A DNA stretch of 64,000 nucleotides, taken from Diabrotica undecimpunctata. Its lineage: Eukaryota; Arthropoda; Insecta; Coleoptera; Chrysomelidae. The stretch spans positions 112,699,231 through 112,763,230 of the forward strand of contig NC_092806.1 in NCBI RefSeq assembly GCF_040954645.1, given 5' to 3'. This document shows, piece by piece, positions 35,501-46,539 of this stretch; positions within the stretch are counted from its first letter, which is position 1; each line of letters begins with the position of its first letter. The notes beneath the pieces are model-generated. The model was not told the DNA's origin. It was given only the letters and a program-made list of their open reading frames with translations, and did not search any database. The position numbers and the translations under genes are program-made.

Positions 35501-36240
35501 TATACTTTGGAGGCACTTAAAATATTAATGAAGAAGTGCTTCTTTGGGGGTGCTATGCCAATGTCTTGGCAAAATGTGCATTGCGCAGGTACTTTTACTA
35601 AGCAAGAAAGGAGACAAACACAAACTCGAAAATTACAGACTGATAAGCCTGTTACTGCATCCGTACAAACTGCGTACCAAAATAATTACCAATAGATTAT
35701 CAAATAAGTTGGATAGTTACCAGCCCGTTCAACAAGCGGGATTTCGCAAAGGTTATAGTACCATAGAACCATTACAGACAATACGGACACTTATAGAAAA
35801 GTGTAACGAATCCAATGAATCTCTACATTTGGCATTTGTGGATTACAATAATGCATTCGATTCCATAGAACTCTGTGTCGTATTAGAAGGAATGAATAAC
35901 GCAAGGATTGATTCCAGATATACATTACTTGTATATGTAGTTGTATTCTACCAGTTATGACGTATGAAATAGAGACCGTGACACTTAAAGAGTTAACAGC
36001 CAAAAGATTAAGTACAACATAGATGCCATAGAAAGAGCTATGTTAGGAGTTTCTCCTAACCACTGGAGACCACGCGAGTACAGTCGTAGTAGAAGAAGAC
36101 CACAAAAATGGAGGCTAGACGACATCAAAGCAAAAAAGAGGAAAACTGGCACCAAATAGCACAAAACAGAGAAGAGTTGAGAACTCATGGGGAGTTCTTT
36201 GTCCAAAAGTGGATGCAAACAGGCTAAAACAGAAGAAAAA
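35500..36240 (+). mobile_element. LINE fragment (family D), internally deleted
   Basis: RT blocks are readable in alternating frames: KKGDKHKLENYRLISLLLHP, YKLRTKIITNRLSNKLDSYQ, VQQAGFRKGYSTIEPLQTIR and LHLAFVDYNNAFDSIELCVV. The catalytic box and the following palm are missing. The sequence jumps at about 35955 to the C-terminal tail (AIERAMLGVSPNHW, RRPQKWRLDDIKA, ELRTHGEFFVQKWMQTG). It is therefore an internally deleted copy. A similar RT wording occurs at 48860-50060. Confidence 0.7.
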
Positions 36241-37185
36241 GGTATTCCATTTAATCAGCTAGCTCTTCGTAATCCATCTAATAGGTGTCAAGGTATATTA
36301 GTTTTCTAAAAAATGGTTAAAACATGCCCCTCGCTTATGTACGAGTATCATTAATACTTCATACAGTAATGCAAGTCTTAACATGTTTGAAAAATGTAAA
36401 GTTTTCAACGAAAATATAAAAAATTATGATATATTATATCACTAAGGACGTGTAAGTTTCCCTCCTTTTGAGAGTTAACTAAAGCTATACTCTTTTAATC
36501 CAATGTCTACGTTAGAACAGACAATAATTATGAGGATCATTGAACCATTTCTATAATACCCATTTACCCGCTTATTAAATTGTCTCCGACTCTCTTCATT
36601 ACCCATAACGACAAAGGGACCAACGTCAAGGGTAGCAAATATGGAAATAGACAGGAGCGTACTTAATTAAACTAATTGGCGAGCAACCAAGAATTAAATT
36701 TACCTTTTAACATAAATAATAGATACAATCTAAAATAAATAAACCGCAGTAATACTGAAATATGTGATAAGTATCTAACTAATATCATGGATCAACAAGA
36801 TAATGTATCAAAGCAAATTTTTCCTCTTCTACACGTTAAAAAACTGTTAATTGATAATATTTTGATGTAACATTTTTTTTTGGCCTGTGTGTCCAGTTAC
36901 GTCTCCATCTTTTCAAGTTCCGATTTCCGAAAGAGATTTTTTTTTCATTTTCCCTAATATAATCCACAAGTCTGCTTCCTGTTTTGACTATATGCTTTTA
37001 AGAGTGTTTATCAGTTTACTATTTGAATTGTTTTTGTATTCATCTAACAGCCACACAAAAGTTATTATTTTAGGTCATAGATTGCAAAAAAAAATTAAAA
37101 TAAAAAATGAAGCAAGTTCCCTTTTTACTTTGCTATGAATATAATTAATTGATGGATTCGACCGATACTTGATGAAATTTCATTT
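36241..37185. other. ANKS1 intron sequence, no gene recognised
   Basis: A+T-rich sequence. The plus-strand frame at 36887-37138 has no recognisable motif. Confidence 0.4.
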
Positions 37186-37189
37186 TATC

Positions 37190-37640
37190 AAGCAATAAAA
37201 CACTGAAAACTTTTGTTTTCAACACTTCCACAAAATTTGTTATCACTACAGCTGTTTCGGCAGAGTGCCTTTCTCAAGTATTTTTGATATGCGTCGTTAA
37301 CACTTTTATAGTCGTTAACTGAATAAATTGAGAAGGGGAGTGTTCTCAAGTTGCTTATTCAGAATTATATCTGTATTTTTTAATTTGTTAATTTTCTAAT
37401 TCTACTTTTATTCTAGTTAATTCTACCCGTTTGACCGATGTAAGTTTTTGGGCAAACGCCACATGTAAGTTTGTATACACTTATGTGCTTTTTATTAAGA
37501 ACAAGAAGAGCCAAAAGAAAAAGCACTTACACAGTGGTGTATACAAACTTACATGTAGAGAATGCTCAAAAACTTACATCGGTCAAACGGGTAGAACCTA
37601 AAAAACGGATAACAGAACACAAAAAGGCTTTCTATATTAA
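37190..37640. mobile_element. Penelope-like element fragments in inverted arrangement
   Basis: The right part (37518-37640, plus strand) reads VYKLTCRECSKTYIGQTGRT, a GIY-YIG endonuclease start (VYKLTC..C...YIGQTGR). The left part (37493-37421, minus strand) encodes nearly the same block, VYKLTCGVCPKTYIGQTGR. The two copies face away from a 24-bp spacer and form a near-perfect inverted repeat. The preceding 37190-37300, with ACAGCTGTTTCGGCAGAGTG, resembles the terminal region I associate with Penelope-like elements; that point rests on memory. This family differs from the one at 5170 and 45235. Confidence 0.7.
37421..37596. repeat. Inverted repeat of a GIY-YIG coding block
   Basis: Left arm 37421-37493 and right arm 37518-37596 are reverse complements apart from a few substitutions and a small indel, with a 24-bp spacer. 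Both arms encode the first motif of a Penelope GIY-YIG endonuclease. Confidence 0.88.
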
Positions 37641-37659
37641 AAAATAAATGTTATAAATA

Positions 37660-39660
37660 GAATCGTACGCTTTGAATGTGATTTAAATTTCCGCAAGTTT
37701 ACGCTGTGGCAGTTTTGACATTCTTATCCAGCTATGCCCTTTTCTACCATGGCTCGTTTGGCCAGGGATATCCTTTCAATTCTAGCTATGTCGTAGATAT
37801 ATATTATATAAATGAAGATGGGCCTTTTTTGCTTTAAGTTATACGAAAAAAGTTATTCTTTATAAAGTTCTGCATGTTCTAAAACCTAAAATACAATCAT
37901 CAGATATTAATTTTTTCAGTCGTATACGCAGTTTGTCAAAAAATACGAATTTTATAAAGGGTATTGCTTTTTAGTTTAGAGTTGTATTTTATGAAGAATT
38001 GTTGCGTGAATGATCCTAATATAGTATAGTATCTAAAACAAGTTAAACGGGTAAACAAGGTAAACTCAAGGTAAAAGTAAAACAAGGTAAACTCAAACAA
38101 ATAGAAATTTTTACACAATACATTACACAGTACAGGAAAAATTGCCACTTGTAGAAACAGAAGTAATTATTAAATTGGTCTACTGTTATAAATTTTGATG
38201 TTTAATTGTTAGACAATTTGTAAAAACAAAATAGGCTCAGAAAAAAATATGAATATTAAATTTATCTTTATACCATTATTATAAAAATATATTTACTTAT
38301 TTAGAAAATATAATTTATTAGCTGCTGAACGGGACAGGCGGAAAAGTGCGGGATGCGAGACGGAAAAAAAGTCTGTCCCGCGTGAAACCTTACCAGTGAT
38401 GTTGAAAAATTTCATGTTAGTGCCTTTACTATGTTAGGAATATAAACTATACTTTTATAATCGTTTTTAAACATTGCATAAATATTGTAAACACGTCAAA
38501 AGTTATTTATTGCGGAGTGCGGAGTAGTGGCTAATAGTGGGGGATTTCAAATTATTTTGAAAGTCAATTAGCTATACTTTATAGAAATATTGGACATTTA
38601 GTATAAGCCTAAGGCCTAAGATATATGTTTTCGATTAGTTGAAATGAAATTTTCGTTTGATTTTTGCATATTTTTGTTCAGAAATTGTTTATAAATAAAC
38701 TATTGTTACAATATTTTTTTACAAATGTAAAGCATTAAAAAACAAATTACGTACATCGATAAATATTATTCATGTTTTATCCATATTATCCATTATTAAT
38801 AATCAAAAACCTCTTTAAAAAACTTTGTTTCCGGGACTTTCGGCCACGTTTTCAATATTTCGTTCCACTATGTAATTTTTAAAAACACACTGCAATCTGC
38901 AAAATTTTTCAGAACCGGTCCTGTCTGGAAAACCTCGGTGCACGAATGCAAGCAGCAATGACACGGTGGTATATTTCGTCTATGGGTTCCTTCAAAAGCC
39001 GAAAAGGTCGTATACGTAGTGAAGTGGCAATCGTGAAAGGGCCCAATAGACCATTATCAGAGCCAACGGTGATTAATCTACACAAATGGACCCTTATACC
39101 CGCTGCCAATCACTTGTATTGCTTGTTTGATTTTAACCCGTAATTCACTTGATTTATCCTCTGTAGCGAGGATAATCAAACTGTGTATTAGTCAGGTTTT
39201 GATCTCAAATAATGTATTTACTTTGGAAATCAGGCACATTCGGAGTTGGACAATGCCGTTGTGGTACAATGAATCGATTCTGATAAGGTAGTTTTGCACA
39301 CGAACTGTATAAGCTATTAGCTCATACAAGAATATTACATTCAGTACAACGAAATTAATCGTATCAACGAAAGTAGTTGCAATTACCAAAAGAAAATAAA
39401 ACAGAACAGTTTTTTGGATTATTGAGAAAATATTGAAAAATTGAAAGATTTAAAAGAAATAATCAAGTATATCATATTTTGAAGATCTAAATAGACTAAA
39501 ATATCATATACAAAATATTAACTAATCTGCATGGTTTTACAATTGTAGGAGTCAGTGTAAAAAGTGGTTAAATCACATTTTTATGTTTCTGAGTTATAGG
39601 AGTTTTATTATATGGTTCCCACATCTAGATTTTTAAAAACCAGCATGTGTAATTTTTTTA
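37660..39660. other. ANKS1 intron sequence, no gene recognised
   Basis: Mostly A+T-rich. A patch at 38910-39145 is G+C-richer and open on both strands (plus 38946-39143, minus 39109-38909), but I recognise no family and see no splice pair that would make it an exon. Confidence 0.35.
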
Positions 39661-39665
39661 AATAC

Positions 39666-41219
39666 ACTCGCGATCATAAAATCCGGGTCACCTTGAAAAT
39701 TTCAAATTTCTTGAATATTTTTGCATCTGGTGCAGTAATAACCTTTTTTTAGGCTAATGTATTTTTTATTTGTCATCAATGTTTGTTTTGAAAGAAAGAA
39801 AAAACGGTTTTTTTATTGTTTTTATTGAAAAAGCAGAAAACAAACCAAATTGTTGAAACAGACATACGAAAGAAAAAATGAAAAATACAGAACGTGGTAA
39901 AACATCAGTGGAATTTCAATGACTAATATCGTGTATTGCCTCCCCTTTCTCTAATAACCTCTTGCAGACGACGAGGCATATTCTCAATTTTCCTCCGGAT
40001 TACATATTGTGGTATGTTATTCCACTCTCTCACTAACAGATCCTTAAGCTCCTGTGCGTTGTTAGGAGGAGGTGTATGGGTTTGAATACGTTTTTTTCAA
40101 ATCGTCCCAGAGATGTTTGATGGGATTCAGATCCGGAGATCTAGCTAGCCAGGGTAACCTCGTAATTCCAACCTTGTCCAAGTATTGCATACTGATCCTG
40201 GCAACCTGCGGTCGCACGTTGTGCTGCATAAAAACTGCGTCTTCTCTAAACCCTGCCATAGTGGGCATAACATGTTCTTCCAGAATCTCCGTAATGTTCC
40301 TTCGTGCAGTTAAGGACCCATTTTCGATGAAGGGTAATTCTGTGCGGAAGTCGAAAGATACACCTCCCCTAGCCATGACCGAGCCTCCACCAAATGGAAT
40401 TCTTGGAGCAATGCAAGCTTGTGAAAATCGTTCACCGGTTCTCCTCCAAACTCTTACACGTCCATTGGATCCAGTTAGGCAGAAACGGGATTTATCTGAG
40501 AATAACACTTTGCTCCAATCATTAATTCCCCAATGCGCGTATTTTCGAGCAAAAGCTAGTCGTGCAACTCGATGCGCACGGCCAAGTGGCGGTCCTGTAG
40601 ACATTACCCGAGAAGATAGTCCAGAAGAACGAGGTCTTCTCCTGACTGTTGCAACGCTAACATTGCAATTTCGTACTTCCTGTAGGTAATTTCGATGCAT
40701 AACCGCAGTTGAGGTCCGGTTTCGTAAAGCCTGAAACACAAGGAAACGGTCATCTCGTGCCGTGGTCGTTCTTCTTCGTCCAGAGCCAGGTCGTCTGGTT
40801 AGCAAACTCGTCTTCTGAAAGCGTTGAAGCACTCGTTGAACCGTAGAAAGGCTTACGCCAACAGTTCTTGCGACTTGCCGTTGAGTGTGACCGTCTTCCA
40901 CAAACGCAACAATGCGTGCCCTTTCAACAACAGTCAAGGCATTTTTGGCAAAAAATAAACAATAATAAACACTAATAATGACACTAATAAACACTAATGG
41001 TGTCAATAATAAACATTTAAAACAAGCGGCAGTTACAGGTACCGTTCATTTTGGAATATCCATATTGGAATTCTTTGTTACAAAGGTAACCCTAAGCCGA
41101 CAACAATTCTCAGAAACATGCATTAGTTTGAATTTGTGTTATTATTATTTACGATAAAGCTCGTTAAAAATGAAATAACGCCGATTTTCAAGGTGACCCG
41201 GATTTTATGATGGCGTACT
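39666..41219 (-). mobile_element. Tc1-like transposon with 28-bp perfect inverted repeats
   Basis: Positions 39674-39701 and 41184-41211 are exact reverse complements over 28 bp (core AATCCGGGTCACCTTGAAAA). Outside the perfect block, weaker similarity continues to TA at 39664-39665 and near 41221. The size of about 1.55 kb and the single transposase frame fit Tc1/mariner. It is oriented like ANKS1 and lies in the intron between exons B and C. The perfect arms suggest a comparatively recent insertion, although the transposase it carries has lost catalytic residues. Confidence 0.9.
39923..41006 (-). pseudogene. Tc1 transposase with mutated DDE triad
   Basis: A long open frame runs from 41006 to 40062. 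The helix-turn-helix reads ERARIVAFVEDGHTQRQVA and RTVGVSLSTVQRVLQRFQK, followed by TRRPGSGRRRTTTARDDRFL. The catalytic region reads WSKVLFSDKSRFCLTGSNGR (first Asp kept), DAVFMQHNVRPQVARISMQY (second Asp replaced by His) and SPDLNPIKHLWDDL (Glu replaced by Lys). Spacing between the last two is 34, as in DD34E. One extra base in the T7 run at 40091-40097 shifts the frame. The natural C-terminus (NNIPQYVIRRKIENMPRRLQ, RERGGNTRY) then continues to a stop at 39923. The usual initiator before KNALTVVERAR is lost. The enzyme should be inactive. Confidence 0.88.
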
Positions 41220-41498
41220 TTATACACCTTTAAGCTATTATATTGGCAGATGCCACATTTAGAAATTTATTTATTTATTTTATTTATATGCAAAAAAAAT
41301 GTTTTTAAATATTGGCTTGATAACTTTTTGTGAAAAAAAAAACAAATAAAATTAATAAAAACTGGAATTATGTCAAAAATTGTTTTCTAAAAATTTTAAG
41401 TGTAAATTTTACTCACATTACTCCAGGGGTCAGTAAAGTCACCGTGGCCTTTTCAATTTTGTTGGGTCCACCCTCAAGTTTTTTTTATGTATTTTTGG

Positions 41499-41990
41499 CT
41501 GCTGATTACGAATTTCGAGGTTGGATGAAAAAGAGATAGAAATATCTTTTTCAAATTAAATTTGTTCATTTCTTTAATAAATGTTATAAAGAAAAATACA
41601 ACTTCAAACGGGTATAACTTTAATACAAATAAAGTTAAAGTAATTTAACAAATGTCTGAAAGTCTATAAATTAAGCTTTAAAATGAGACTTTATAAAGCT
41701 CATTTGCACGTGTAGAAACTTACCATGTTACGATCGCAAGCTTCGAAAAATACGTATTTTGAAAGCTTTTGGCACTAATTTTACAATATCTTGAGTTATA
41801 ATTATTGGATTAAAGTTAGGTAAACGCCATTTTCTTTGTTTTTTTTTTTTTTTCAAGGGACAAATTTGATTAAAAAAAAAATTCTAGCACTTGTAGTTTA
41901 CTAGCTATAGCCTTATAAACAATTAAATTGTTTATAACAATTTTTTGATCACTCGGAACGAAATCAACCATCGAAATTCGTAATCAGCAG
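41499..41990. repeat. Small inverted-repeat element (MITE-like)
   Basis: CTGCTGATTACGAATTTCGA at 41499-41518 is repeated exactly in reverse complement at 41971-41990. Similarity continues inward through AGGTTGG/TGGTTGA. The roughly 490 bp between has no coding potential. No clear target duplication was seen. Confidence 0.65.
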
Positions 41991-42860
41991 TTCAAAACTT
42001 TATTCCCAGTGTCATGACAGTTAGCAGTAGCCACATTTTCGACATCAAAAAGAGTCTTCGAATAAATTTTAATAATGCCTTAAATAACCAGTTTGACAAG
42101 TTTTGTAACAGCTTTAAACTTTTTGGGTTTCATTTAAGTATCTAATAACATATTCCCATGAAGTACTGCTAAAAATGTGCCTGTTCTTACGGAATTTTTC
42201 TGTTGTGACTCTCTTGTTTGAATGTGTTTCCTGCTTTTAAATTTAACGAATTCATTTTGGAGATACCAGTTACGGAATTCTTGACAGATGAAATCACCAA
42301 TTATTTATAACATTTTACTTTAAGTACTCTATCGCCTGGAGTACTTTAGGTACTCTACTCTCGCTTGATCTCGGACTGTGTTGAACGAATACACATTCAC
42401 AAAGATAGATTCTTTTTTGAACATGTTGAGTGCATTTAAATTACCTCAAGGACTCTACTTTAGTTCCTAATAGCTCCGACCAGCAAATCAAAATTGGAGC
42501 GTTCATAAACTCCTCGCGATTCATCTTTCTTTCTTTCTTTGTACGTCCATCAAACAGAACGAAAATTTTGTTTGAGTGGTCTCTTGACGAGGTAAGCCTA
42601 AAAATTCATTTTCTCTTATCTATTTTCTAATAAATATTTATTTTAGACCCTTACCGGGAGCCCTAATAGTTTCTAGAACTATGTTTATTCGTCCGAGGTT
42701 ATCTAAATAGCTATGGATTTATGGTATGTGTTCTGAAACCAACAATTCGAAAAATATCCCGTTTGCTTAGCCACCCAATCCTATATATTTTTATGGTGGA
42801 TATTATGTTCCGCTGCGATAGATTTAACGTTTCTGTAGCCCGAGTATCTAAAAGTTAAAT
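41991..42860. other. ANKS1 intron sequence, no gene recognised
   Basis: No motif recognised on either strand. Confidence 0.4.
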
Positions 42861-42863
42861 AAA

Positions 42864-42921
<58 letters not shown>

Positions 42922-42924
42922 TTT
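42861..42924. repeat. (TA)n tract inside a palindrome
   Basis: AAAGGATATA at the left edge and TATATCCTTT at the right edge are reverse complements around about 50 bp of TA repeat. The whole block is self-complementary. Confidence 0.9.
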
Positions 42925-43650
42925 CTACACGCCACACAAGCATTTGGATAATTCAGGTTGCACCCATTTTATATTTTTTTATTGCACAGTGAAGATTATC
43001 TATGAACTAAATAACAGTGAAGTGATTTATTATTGATCTTTTAATTACAATAAAAATCTACTTTCCACTTAATATACAAAGGTATTTTTTTATTGAACGA
43101 ATTTCGAAGTTTGGGATAAAGTATAATTTTATTTTCATACATTTCTCATTCATAATCTAATGCCAAGATATAAAATGTTTATTTTCTTACGATGTGATTT
43201 TAATTTTAGTTTCGTAATTAATATAATAACTTCTCATTTGTAATTTAATGCCGTAAAGACAGATTTGTTTATTTCTGTTCTGGAATAACGTCACTTTTTA
43301 ACGCAGAATCTTTTAATAACCTTTTGTTCCTTACAAAATAATAAAGGTTAACTTCTTTGCGTAAGATAATACAAAGAGCTTCTATATGATTTTTGAAGGA
43401 ACCGCACTCAAACTCTCCGACACGAACAGAAAGACATAGATTGTTTTTGCACTTAAGTAAATAGTTTGCTCAAGTTACAATATCCAAAGCAAATGTTAAA
43501 TTGCTCATTAAATAACTTCGCAAAAATCCCATATGAGACTATTATCAGAATGTGTGTTAAAATTTTTAACTAGTTTATTGATTCGATATAGTCTAGACCC
43601 CATCTATTCGATTAGGGTGTAGGTATTTTCTAATGCGGCTATCAGATTTG
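42925..43650. other. ANKS1 intron sequence, no gene recognised
   Basis: A+T-rich sequence with no motif recognised. Confidence 0.4.
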
Positions 43651-43654
43651 ATAT

Positions 43655-44190
43655 TGGTAATTCAGCAGTAAATTTTCTGACCTTTTCAAGAGATTTTGAT
43701 GGCGTTCTATTTAGTCCGGTGGCGTGACGGCCTCTATTGTCTGCTGGATGAGCTTCAGATCTAATCTTTTTCAGTTCTCTAATCTAGATTTGAAAATCCG
43801 GCAGACATGCTTTTTGATATAAAGACACTTTCCTGTTTTCAGAATTATTCCTAACCCCATAGGAGAAGATTTACCAAAATCAAAATATTTCTCGAAGATT
43901 GACTGATAGTATAGTAGACTTTTATAGTGCGATTCTTAAGCTGGTAACTCAGCAATAAATTTTCTGATCTTTTCGAGATATCTTGGTCGCGTTCTGTTTG
44001 GCCTGGTGGCATGACGGCCTATATTGTCTGCTAGATGAACTGCAGTTCTAATTGTTTACTCTAATCTAGATTTCAAAATCCATCAGACAGTTAAAAATGC
44101 TTTTTGACATAAAGACACTTCTCCAATTTTAGAATTGGAAACCAACCTCATAAGAGGAGACTTCCAAAATCAGATATTTTTCTCGAGGAT
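43655..44190. repeat. Diverged tandem duplication, 287-bp period
   Basis: Copy 1 (43655-43900) and copy 2 (43942-44190) share long matching blocks. Examples are TGGTAA.TCAGCA.TAAATTTTCTGA, GCGTTCT.TTT, GGTGGC.TGACGGCCT, ATTGTCTGCT, TCTAATCTAGATTT and GCTTTTTGA.ATAAAGACACTT. They are clearly related but diverged. Neither copy has an open frame. The unit is not recognised. Confidence 0.82.
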
Positions 44191-45230
44191 ACTTCGGTAC
44201 AATTTTAAAAAATTCACTGATAAAAGCTACACACAAACCTTAATTTATTGAACAAACTTATAGGTTAGAAAATCTGTGTCAGCAGCAAAAACTTGTCAAG
44301 TTCAAGTACTTGGACAACAGCGACTTCTTGCACTGAAATGATAATTGATTAAAATTTCAACATATGGGATTGTGCCCAGTATGGGACGCTTTTATTACAA
44401 ATCTGACTTCGCCAAATGATATTACAAATGAGTTTATATAGATATCGCCATTTAACTTAATAAAAGAAAAAAGATGGAGTTTGCTACTTTTTGCACTGAC
44501 CCATACAATGGCGCTTTTCCTGATACATTTTGCGTTTTATTAAAAACTGCGAAGTTAGTCAAACATTAGGAATGCGATCAAAATGCAATGACATAAATAC
44601 AATCCAGAAATAAATATTTGTCAAGTAGCAGGGTTAGATTGTACTCTTAACCCAATCAGTGGCAACTTATTTTCTAAAAAATGAAAAGACTGATATGTTT
44701 TTGTACATACTGACAAATCAAAAGTTGAAAAAGGGGAAGTATTTTTGAAGATTGTAAAAGATTTTAATTCCTAGCTGAGCTCTTTCGGCCTACAAAGCCA
44801 TCTTCGGAGCTATGCTACAAGAGAGCAATGAAGAAAATAACTAATTTTAATTTAACAATGATTCACTTACGTCAAATATAAAGTATCCTACTATCATGGG
44901 GTAAGCAGAAAATTGCTGGATAATTTTTTTTTTTAAACAATGAAACTGATGATGATGAATGATGAACTTATTTTTTGTTAAAACTTTTGGGAGAAACATT
45001 TTTAGCTGTTGTTTGTTGTCCAAAATATAAGCATTCTCTATTTAGAAATGATTAAAACGTTCTTTATATAGAACTCTTCAAACCAGGAAAATTATAATTA
45101 TCGATTTTTATCATTTTTACAAGAATTTATAAAAATAATACGATTCCTCCACAAACTTCGAATACAATATAACATAAAATGCAAATACGCTGTGTCATAA
45201 GTAATGCTATTAATGATTTTCAAACGGAGC
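44191..45230. other. ANKS1 intron sequence, no gene recognised
   Basis: The segment AGCTCTTTCGGCCTACAAAGCC near 44777 followed by ATCTTCGGAGC resembles terminal sequence I associate with Penelope-like elements. It lies 450 bp upstream of the Penelope endonuclease relic at 45235. The link is tentative. Confidence 0.35.
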
Positions 45231-45234
45231 ATAA

Positions 45235-45595
45235 AATAAACTTTGGAGCCACTCTGTATCTATGAAATGCCCTGTGAATGTAACAATTTTTACGTGGTAG
45301 AAACCGCAACACTACTAAGTATCAGGATACACGAGCATAAAACATACATCAAAAACAGAGACCTCGACAAATCCCAGATACACAGGCATGCCTGGGACAA
45401 AAAAAAAACACAGAGTACAACGGAAATATGCGTCAAACAAACAGACATGAAAAAGAGAACAATCAAAGAAGCAACTCCCATCTTACTTAATGAAGAAAAA
45501 TATGTAGCAAACCCATTAGCAGAATGTAGCAGGCTCTAGTTGCCAATACTAAATGAAGAAGTCAGCATTAAGAATACACAAACATTTATGGATTA
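45235..45595 (+). mobile_element. Penelope-like GIY-YIG endonuclease relic
   Basis: The frame reads CIYEMPCECNNFYVVETATL, RIHEHKTYIKNRDLDKSQIH, AWDKKK, KKRTIKEATPILL and ANPLAECSRL, then a stop followed by LPILNEEV. It aligns block by block with the copy at 5562-5897. The usual YIGET/YLGET motif has become YVVET, losing the conserved Gly. The upstream RT is absent. It is a 5'-truncated, mutated relic. Confidence 0.78.
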
Positions 45596-45717
45596 ATAGA
45601 ACAAAGATTCATAATCTACACATACATAATACAATAAATAAACACACAACAGATCAGATTTTGATATCGACTCTAAGGTGCAACATCAACTCCCGAATTT
45701 TCAACTCATAACATGGC

Positions 45718-45773
45718 TATATACTTAGATTAAAGAAACCAGTTTAAACCGGTTTCGTTAATCTAAGGCTATA
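45718..45773. repeat. Imperfect 28-bp palindrome
   Basis: The two 28-bp arms meet at GTTTAAAC and pair at all but four positions, with no spacer. The arms contain CTTAGATTAA/TTAATCTAAG and GAAACC/GGTTTC. Confidence 0.85.
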
Positions 45774-46053
45774 TACGTGCAAGATCGAGGCTGGGTAAGT
45801 CGCCTGTCAAATTTCTGCAAAAAATATCCAAGGTCATGGAGTGTCTTCCTTGAATCAACACCTAAAGGAATAAACGGGGACTTGATAAGTAGTCTCCACA
45901 TTAACGTTTAATAAACATATTTTAATGTTATTTGTATTATTTGTATTTTCATGTAAAATTTGTAATGTATAGCATTTTCCTTAATTTGTGTCATAAGCTA
46001 AACAAAAACCGTCTAAGAAATTGATATGTTCTAGGACCTACATGAGTACTTAC

Positions 46054-46207
46054 CGTCAAGTTGACATTACATATAGATGGCCCCGATAACAACAACCGCA
46101 CGATGTCAACATTTCCGGACCAAGCTGCCAGATGAAGAGGTGAGGAACCTTTGCTATCAACAATGTTTGTTGATGCATCATGTTCCAGGAGCAACTTCAC
46201 AATTGCT
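46054..46207 (-). CDS. ANKS1: ANKS1 exon B (ankyrin repeats)
   Basis: This 154-bp exon is read on the minus strand. The acceptor is TTTTTTTTACAG right of 46207 and the donor is GTAAGTACTC left of 46054. Its first base completes the Lys codon begun in exon A. It then reads AIVKLLLEHDASTNIVDSKG, SSPLHLAAWSGNVDIVRLLL and SGPSICNVNLT, ending in phase 0. The match to ANKS1 (GHKDIV.KLL...ASTNV.D.KG..P.HLAAWKGD..IV..LI..GPS...VN) is close, including the non-consensus AAW and GPS. Splice sites are strong and the frame has no defects. Confidence 0.94.
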
Positions 46208-46539
46208 CTGTAAAAAAAAGTCAACCATATAATTAAAAGAAATCAAAAGTTTGAACGGAATAGTTCATTCAAAATGATTGCCTATATTTACATCTTAATA
46301 CCTAGATGGAGATGGGATTTTAGTGTTCCTGCTTTTTATGGCCAGCTAAAAACTAAAGATATCAATCTTTTCTCTGGTTGTGTAGTTTTGCGCATCATTA
46401 GTAATTCCCATTTTGTAATCCCTCATTATTAAGATTATTTATAAATGAACTAAGTACCGCACTGTGATATTATGCAGCAATAAGTATACCTTAAAAAAAT
46501 GGTACCCATCAATCTGGGTCCGTACTGTCTAACTTAAGG

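Noticed and set aside
40072..40689. 205-codon plus-strand frame
   Set aside because: It is the shadow of the Tc1 transposase on the minus strand, which has the helix-turn-helix and DDE-type blocks.
42861..42924. CRISPR-like or regulatory array
   Set aside because: It is a plain TA tract with palindromic edges. There are no spacers or repeated units of CRISPR type in this eukaryotic sequence.
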